Part shown: in pieces, positions 59,636 through 64,000 of the stretch
Numbering within the stretch: the first letter of the stretch is position 1
Layout: every line of letters begins with the position of its first letter
Origin: Rheinheimera sp.
Lineage (GTDB): Bacteria; Pseudomonadota; Gammaproteobacteria; Enterobacterales; Alteromonadaceae
Direction: 5' to 3'
NCBI GenBank assembly: GCA_003482455.1
Contig: DMYW01000002.1
Location: 62,001-126,000 of the forward strand
DNA: 64,000 nt
Position numbers and translations under genes: made by a program
The notes under the pieces: generated by a model
The model's input: only the letters and a program-made list of their open reading frames with translations
What the model was told of the DNA's origin: nothing
The model's database searches: none

Positions 59636-60778
59636 ATGAAGTTTTGGCTGCTTGCTTTGCTTTGGCTGTTGACCGCCTGTGACGACTTCACGCAAGCCAC
59701 GATTGCCGTTGATTGTGGACACTTTAACAACCAAGGTTTACAAGTCTCGGTTAATTCGCAGCCGCTGAGTACCTGTCCGGCCACGGTTCCCGCTGGCGCC
59801 ACTCAATTAAAGGTCAGTGCCCGCAAAGAGCTCGCCGATGGCAGCTACCTGTATGCGGAACAAGAGGTCACGGTTACCGCCATGCAAGTGCAGGTGCGAC
59901 TCGAGCCAACATCTGTGTTCACGGAAGAGTACTACTACCGTAAAGCGACCGATGTTTATGGCTTTATGGCGTATCAAAAACACTATCCAGATGGGGCCAG
60001 GCTGAGGGACTTGAGGATCCAATTTAGTGAGGAATTCGCCAACGTCTACACCTATGCCCCCAACCTGATGATGGTACAAATTCCTGCGGGCTCCTTCATG
60101 ATGGGGTGTAGTGAAGGCGATACTGAATGTGAAGAGAACGAGAAACCGCAACATAGCGTCACACTAAAAGGTTTTAAGCTCAGTCAAACAGAAATTACCT
60201 TAGAGCAATATTACAAATTTGCCGAAGAAACCCAACGTGAAATCGATCAGCCGCGCGGTTCAGAGCATAGAACGGACCCGGTGGTGAATGTGACTTATCC
60301 TGACGCGGTGGCTTATACAACATGGTTAAGTAAAAAACTGGGGCAGAAGTTTTTTCTGCCAAGCGAAGCGCAATGGGAATATGCCGCCCGCGCCGGCAGC
60401 ACCACAAGGTACAGCTGGGGCAATACCGCGGATTGCAGTCAAGCCAGCTTTGATGGTGGCCCGCAAAGCAAGTGCAGTTTGACGTTGAAGAATGGCGATG
60501 AACTCAATCTGAAGGCTGTTGGCCGTTATCCAGCCAACACATTTGGGCTACAGGACATGCATGGCAGTGTCTGGGAATGGGTGCAGGATTGTCGCAACGA
60601 CAGTTATGACCAAGCCCCTACCGACGGCAGCCCGTGGTTGGCAGGCAATTGCAAATGGCGCATGTCACGTGGTGGTGCATGGAATATGGACAGCGGCTAT
60701 ATGCGTAGCTCCCTCCGAGCATACGGCGCTCCAAATAGGGCTTTGTACCACCAAGGATTTAGAGTTGCATCATATTAA
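59636..60778 (+). CDS. Formylglycine-generating-enzyme-like lipoprotein
   Basis: The ATG at 59636 fits AAAGGA best and gives 380 residues. The lipobox LTAC (LLWLLTACDDFT) predicts lipidation. A short beta domain (about 25-110) is followed by an FGE-sulfatase domain: MMVQIPAGSFMMGCSEGD, HSVTLKGFKLSQTEITLEQYYKF, PVVNVTYPDAVAYTTWLS, FFLPSEAQWEYAARAGS, GLQDMHGSVWEWVQDC and SRGGAWNMDSGYMRSSLRAY. In this superfamily some oxidise Cys to formylglycine. Others, as in PvdO or EgtB, do different oxidations, and many secreted ones are uncharacterised. The catalytic Cys pair is not obvious, so activity is uncertain. Confidence 0.85.
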   Translation: MKFWLLALLWLLTACDDFTQATIAVDCGHFNNQGLQVSVNSQPLSTCPATVPAGATQLKVSARKELADGSYLYAEQEVTVTAMQVQVRLEPTSVFTEEYYYRKATDVYGFMAYQKHYPDGARLRDLRIQFSEEFANVYTYAPNLMMVQIPAGSFMMGCSEGDTECEENEKPQHSVTLKGFKLSQTEITLEQYYKFAEETQREIDQPRGSEHRTDPVVNVTYPDAVAYTTWLSKKLGQKFFLPSEAQWEYAARAGSTTRYSWGNTADCSQASFDGGPQSKCSLTLKNGDELNLKAVGRYPANTFGLQDMHGSVWEWVQDCRNDSYDQAPTDGSPWLAGNCKWRMSRGGAWNMDSGYMRSSLRAYGAPNRALYHQGFRVASY

Positions 60779-60853
60779 CCGACATCTAACTTGTTGGCCT
60801 TGCAAAGCGGCTACAAAGTTTGTCGACACAGCCCTGCTAGCACTATCCATTTA

Positions 60854-60880
60854 AAGCGCAGCACGCTCGGGGCTGCGCTT
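60854..60880. terminator. Hairpin between convergent genes
   Basis: AAGCGCAGC and GCTGCGCTT flank a 9-base loop, located between the lipoprotein gene and the small barrel gene. Confidence 0.65.
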
Positions 60881-60899
60881 GTTCGAAGTGAACCGCTGG

Positions 60900-61304
60900 T
60901 TAGAACCGGTAACCGGCGTGAAAACCTAACAACATGTCGGAGCCATGTTTGCCGTCTTCTTTACGTTGACCAGCTGTTAAGCCGACCACCCAACCTTCGC
61001 GACCCGCGCCGGCCAGATAATAGCTGTACTGCGCCGCCAAAAAGCCATTGTCACTGCTTAGCGCCTCACCGCCAAACACGACGCCTAAGCTGTGCTGCTG
61101 CGCATCGTCCAGCACGCGCTGATAGCCAGCGGCAATGCCCACTAAGCCAACCGCACCAAAGAAGATATCTTTGCCTTGTTTGACGCTGTATTGCGCACCA
61201 ATGGCGCCGCCATACGGGTAACCAATACCAGCGCCCCATTGACCTTGTGCCGAAACGGCGGTTGACGTCAGCAGCAAGGCTGCAACATATGCGAGTTTTT
61301 TCAT
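60900..61304 (-). CDS. Small outer-membrane beta-barrel protein
   Basis: The 134-residue protein starts behind AGGA and has a signal peptide (MKKLAYVAALLLTSTAVSAQ). Glycine-rich alternating strands follow (WGAGIGYPYGGAIGAQYSV, DIFFGAVGLVGIAAGYQRV, MLLGFHAGYRF). The terminal RF supports an outer-membrane location. Its family is not recognised. Confidence 0.7.
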   Translation of the reverse strand: MKKLAYVAALLLTSTAVSAQGQWGAGIGYPYGGAIGAQYSVKQGKDIFFGAVGLVGIAAGYQRVLDDAQQHSLGVVFGGEALSSDNGFLAAQYSYYLAGAGREGWVVGLTAGQRKEDGKHGSDMLLGFHAGYRF

Positions 61305-61958
61305 CGATATATCCTGTGTCGTTGTTATTTGAATGATAAAAATGCAAGGCGCAGCACGCTAACACATTGATATCCAAGCGGATACCCTTATATGCGCTGT
61401 TCCTGTTTTATTGATTTTTGCCGCACAGACGCTGAACGTCTTCTGAATGGCCATGCCGCCGTGAGTTGTGGCTTTGCGGTTGCGGGAATGGTGGGTTTTC
61501 GTAATTACCTCGACCTTCGCGCAGGCAAGTTGAAGATTTAAGATACTGTTTGCAGCCCCGACCGTGGACACCCACTCATCTCAAATAGAATCTTACAATT
61601 CTCAACTTTGAAAACAGCAGCAGAAAAGTCAGACTGCAATTTTTATTCAATAAATCTTTGAATGGTTAATCGAATGCCAGCACCCATATGTGGCTGATTT
61701 CCTTGGATAATAAGCTTAGGAAGATGCGAAGTTGCCACATTGTATAATTGAACACTCTATGGATCTCGATGCTGACACACGGATCTCATAGGTATTGCTG
61801 ATGCATTCAAGTCAGGTTTATCTGAGATTGATTGTATTGCTATCGTTCTCTGGGTGATTGGCGCAGCCCGACGGTGAACAATCAATTGTCCGTCTTCGTC
61901 ATTTGTTCGCACTTACAAGCCATTGTTTGGTTTTGAAATTTTTGGAATACATCCGCGA
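61305..61958. other. 654-base region without a convincing gene
   Basis: It holds the promoters of the small barrel gene and of the amidohydrolase. A TATAAT at 61743-61748 lacks a good -35. I saw no RNA gene, repeat or small frame worth calling. Confidence 0.4.
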
Positions 61959-63434
61959 ATGTTTAGCTTATTTAAGCGTTTAGTCGCCATCAGCGCAGCC
62001 GTGATCGTGCTGTTATTTGTCGTGATCAATGCGTTGGCTTTTGTTGAACCTGACACGTTAAAAGCGCCTACACCGAAGTCCTTGGTCATCACGCATGTGA
62101 ATGTCGTTGATCCAAATGGCGCTGGCACTATCCGTAGCAATCAGATGATCGTCATCGAAGCGCAAGCGATTCGTTATGTCGGCGATCATGGCAGTGTGGC
62201 GATACCGACGGATGCGCAAGTGGTTGATGGCTCGAACCAGTATGCGATACCAGGCCTGATAGACGCGCATGTCCACACGCTTCGTCTATCGCCGCAACTG
62301 CATTTTCCATTATTGATAGCCAATGGTGTAACCAGCATTCGAGATATGGGGGACTCCTGCTCTTGGTCTGACGATTTGGACTGTCAGCCTGACGTTGCGC
62401 TTTGGCGACTGCAGCAGAAAAGCGGCGCTCTGGTTGCTCCGCGCATCCTGCAATCGGTTAGCTTTCATCTTGAAGATGAAAGCATTGACGTGGCGATGTT
62501 AGAACAGCGGATAGCGGTAGTTCAAAAGCGCGCTGAACCTTTCCTAAAAATCCAATTGGATAACCAGATCGCGCCACAAGAATTTGGCAAACTCATCGAC
62601 ATATCAAAAGCACACAACGTAGCGCTCGCTGGCCACGTGCCGTTTTCTATCGATCTACTGGCCTTTGACAACCCGATGCGCAGCATAGAACACGACGTTC
62701 ATTTACTGGCGCAATGCTCAACAACACGGCCTGAATTTAATGGCCGAAATCAAACCAAACCGGTACTGCTACAAGGCATTGGTGGCAGCCACTGTGCACA
62801 ATTGCTGGCACAACTAGCCAAGTGGCAAACGGTTTATGTGCCAACACACGTTGCAGCAAGCGGTCAGGACTTGGCATTTGCCAAAGCTGCTTTTACGGTT
62901 GCCGATGCGCAATGGATGCAACGCTATCTAGTCGCACCGCAGCGCTGGCTCTGGCAATTTCTGCAAAACGCCGGACGTGAAGGGCCGGCGGAGCAACAAG
63001 TGTTGGCAGATTTTCACCAGGCAGCGCTCGCGCTTACGAAACAGGCACAGCAGGCTGGGGTTCCAGTGTTGGCAGGAACTGATGCTTTGGACGCCGGCGT
63101 TATGCATGGATTTTCGCTGCATCAAGAGCTGCAGTATTTGGTAGCCGCGGGGCTTTCGCCTGCCGAAGCCCTGTATGCGGCAACATTGGCGCCAGCCAAG
63201 GCGTTTGGGGTGTCCAGTACGCTAGGTTCGATTGCCAGTGGTAAACATGCCGATATCGTGCTGCTGTCAGCAAACCCGTTACTAGATATTCGCAATACCG
63301 AAAAGATCAGCGCAGTGATTGCCGACGGCAGACTTTACGACAAAGCGGAGCGGGAACAAGCGCTGCATTATGTTGAACAACAAGCCCATCAATTCACTGT
63401 GATGGCTCGTTTTTTACGGGGGCTTTGGTATTGA
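61959..63434 (+). CDS. Membrane-anchored amidohydrolase
   Basis: The ATG at 61959 gives 491 residues; the longest frame starts at a TTG 12 codons earlier. An N-terminal membrane helix (about 8-28) anchors a periplasmic domain. The metal site has IDAHVHTLRL and GVTSIRDMGDS, a Lys in FLKIQLDN, LAGHVPFSIDL, SIEHDVHLL and GTDALDAGVMHG. The C-terminal SGKHADIVLLSANPL is also typical. Its substrate is unknown. It is related to the soluble secreted amidohydrolase at 5535 but has an anchor rather than a cleavable peptide. Confidence 0.86.
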   Translation: MFSLFKRLVAISAAVIVLLFVVINALAFVEPDTLKAPTPKSLVITHVNVVDPNGAGTIRSNQMIVIEAQAIRYVGDHGSVAIPTDAQVVDGSNQYAIPGLIDAHVHTLRLSPQLHFPLLIANGVTSIRDMGDSCSWSDDLDCQPDVALWRLQQKSGALVAPRILQSVSFHLEDESIDVAMLEQRIAVVQKRAEPFLKIQLDNQIAPQEFGKLIDISKAHNVALAGHVPFSIDLLAFDNPMRSIEHDVHLLAQCSTTRPEFNGRNQTKPVLLQGIGGSHCAQLLAQLAKWQTVYVPTHVAASGQDLAFAKAAFTVADAQWMQRYLVAPQRWLWQFLQNAGREGPAEQQVLADFHQAALALTKQAQQAGVPVLAGTDALDAGVMHGFSLHQELQYLVAAGLSPAEALYAATLAPAKAFGVSSTLGSIASGKHADIVLLSANPLLDIRNTEKISAVIADGRLYDKAEREQALHYVEQQAHQFTVMARFLRGLWY

Positions 63435-63638
63435 GTCGTCAATTCTGCTGAACTTGGCGCCCTGAAATGTTGGGTCAATAAGCAGCATCTGCTTTTGGGC
63501 TGTACTGGGGTAGCCCGTGTTTATTGGAGCGATGTGCTGATTCTGGAGCTGGTTCCCTTGCAAACTGGCAGAATTCCCCAAACTGCTTACACTGAAAAAA
63601 TCCAATGAAAAAAGCAGCTTGGTGAAGTGAGGTACTGA

Positions 63639-63974
63639 ATGTCGGATTGGACCTGCCAACATTGTTACGAAAGTAACGAAGAAAATTTCGAAATTTGCTG
63701 GCATTGCGGCTACAGCAAAGATGGCGACCCGCCAGCGGCCGAATTCACCGATACCTGCGCCCGCGACGAGACACCCCGTTTGTTGGCCTGTTTACGCTGT
63801 GATACAAGCATGTTATTCGGCGGCTTGCAAAACCTGCCAGCCAACATCAGCTGGCAACTCGCAGGTGGGGAATCGACCAGTACGCGCACTTTAGAAGTGT
63901 ATTGTTGCCCCAGTTGCGGCAAGGTTGAATTCTTCCTGCCTATCGCGGCGAGTCGTCCATTCGACCAAAGTTGA
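63639..63974 (+). CDS. Double zinc-ribbon protein
   Basis: The 111-residue protein starts behind GAGG. The N-terminus WTCQHCYESNEENFEICWHCG is a RanBP2-like CxxC...CxxC finger. The C-terminal half has CLRCDTSMLFGGLQNL and YCCPSCGKVEFFLP, a second ribbon. Such proteins are common in bacteria and unassigned; the role is unknown. It is the last complete gene of the window. Confidence 0.78.
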   Translation: MSDWTCQHCYESNEENFEICWHCGYSKDGDPPAAEFTDTCARDETPRLLACLRCDTSMLFGGLQNLPANISWQLAGGESTSTRTLEVYCCPSCGKVEFFLPIAASRPFDQS

Positions 63975-64000
63975 AGTAAATTCAATAATTTCTACTGTAT

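Noticed and set aside
1..64000. tRNA, rRNA, CRISPR arrays, transposases, prophage genes
   Set aside because: No T-loop and anticodon arrangement, rRNA core, regularly spaced repeats or recombinase motifs were seen on either strand.

Overview
The window is a chromosomal segment of a gammaproteobacterium. Gene order and protein character suggest an Alteromonadales or Rheinheimera-like relative, but that genus-level guess is inference only. The strongest evidence is the block at 4-14 kb, which keeps the Escherichia coli order polA, spf (Spot 42), engB, csrC, yihI, hemN with matching orientations. A cytochrome c4 gene and a DUF2489 gene are added to it. Most other genes are housekeeping or metabolic, and intrinsic terminators separate most units.
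0-3.8 kb holds a partial PAS/GAF sensor cut by the window edge, a DUF481 outer-membrane protein coupled to an MscS channel, and a DUF1285 protein. 4-15.2 kb holds the hemN-to-polA block, a candidate CsrB/CsrC-type RNA with a GacA/UvrY-type box, Spot 42, a second candidate sRNA and a cytochrome c5. 15.4-25.6 kb holds a GAF-GAF-GGDEF-degenerate-EAL protein that overlaps rep convergently, then ubiK with a tiny acidic cysteine protein, an FAD oxidase, ilvE, a RidA protein and a DUF2884 protein.
25.9-30.4 kb is cysJIH (sulfite reductase and PAPS reductase). 52.2-58.6 kb is cysG-cysD-cysN-cysC-cysQ-exoD (siroheme synthesis, sulfate activation, PAP removal). Together they cover sulfate to sulfide apart from transport. 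Both units share an 11-bp upstream motif that may mark a common regulator.
30.8-40.2 kb is more accessory: a VapBC pair, a DUF4258/XRE toxin-antitoxin pair with a near-perfect operator, a superinfection-immunity-like protein, a frameshifted membrane protein and a mosaic partial duplication. Around it lies a coherent system: an ABC exporter with a LolA-like protein (33.4-36.9 kb), and an outer-membrane protein with a LytS-type kinase and LytTR regulator (40.4-43.6 kb). Three promoters in these blocks carry LytTR-like direct repeats at the same 32-bp distance from the -10, so the regulator probably controls all three units.
43.9-51.9 kb holds small envelope proteins, an HD protein, a membrane diguanylate cyclase, a transglutaminase/TPR lipoprotein, the SstT transporter and a secreted helical protein of unknown role. 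58.7-64 kb holds secreted proteins, a formylglycine-generating-enzyme-like lipoprotein, a membrane-anchored amidohydrolase and a zinc-ribbon protein. I saw no tRNA, rRNA, CRISPR array, transposase or prophage. Starts were often moved downstream of the longest open frame where a Shine-Dalgarno sequence or family length favoured it.
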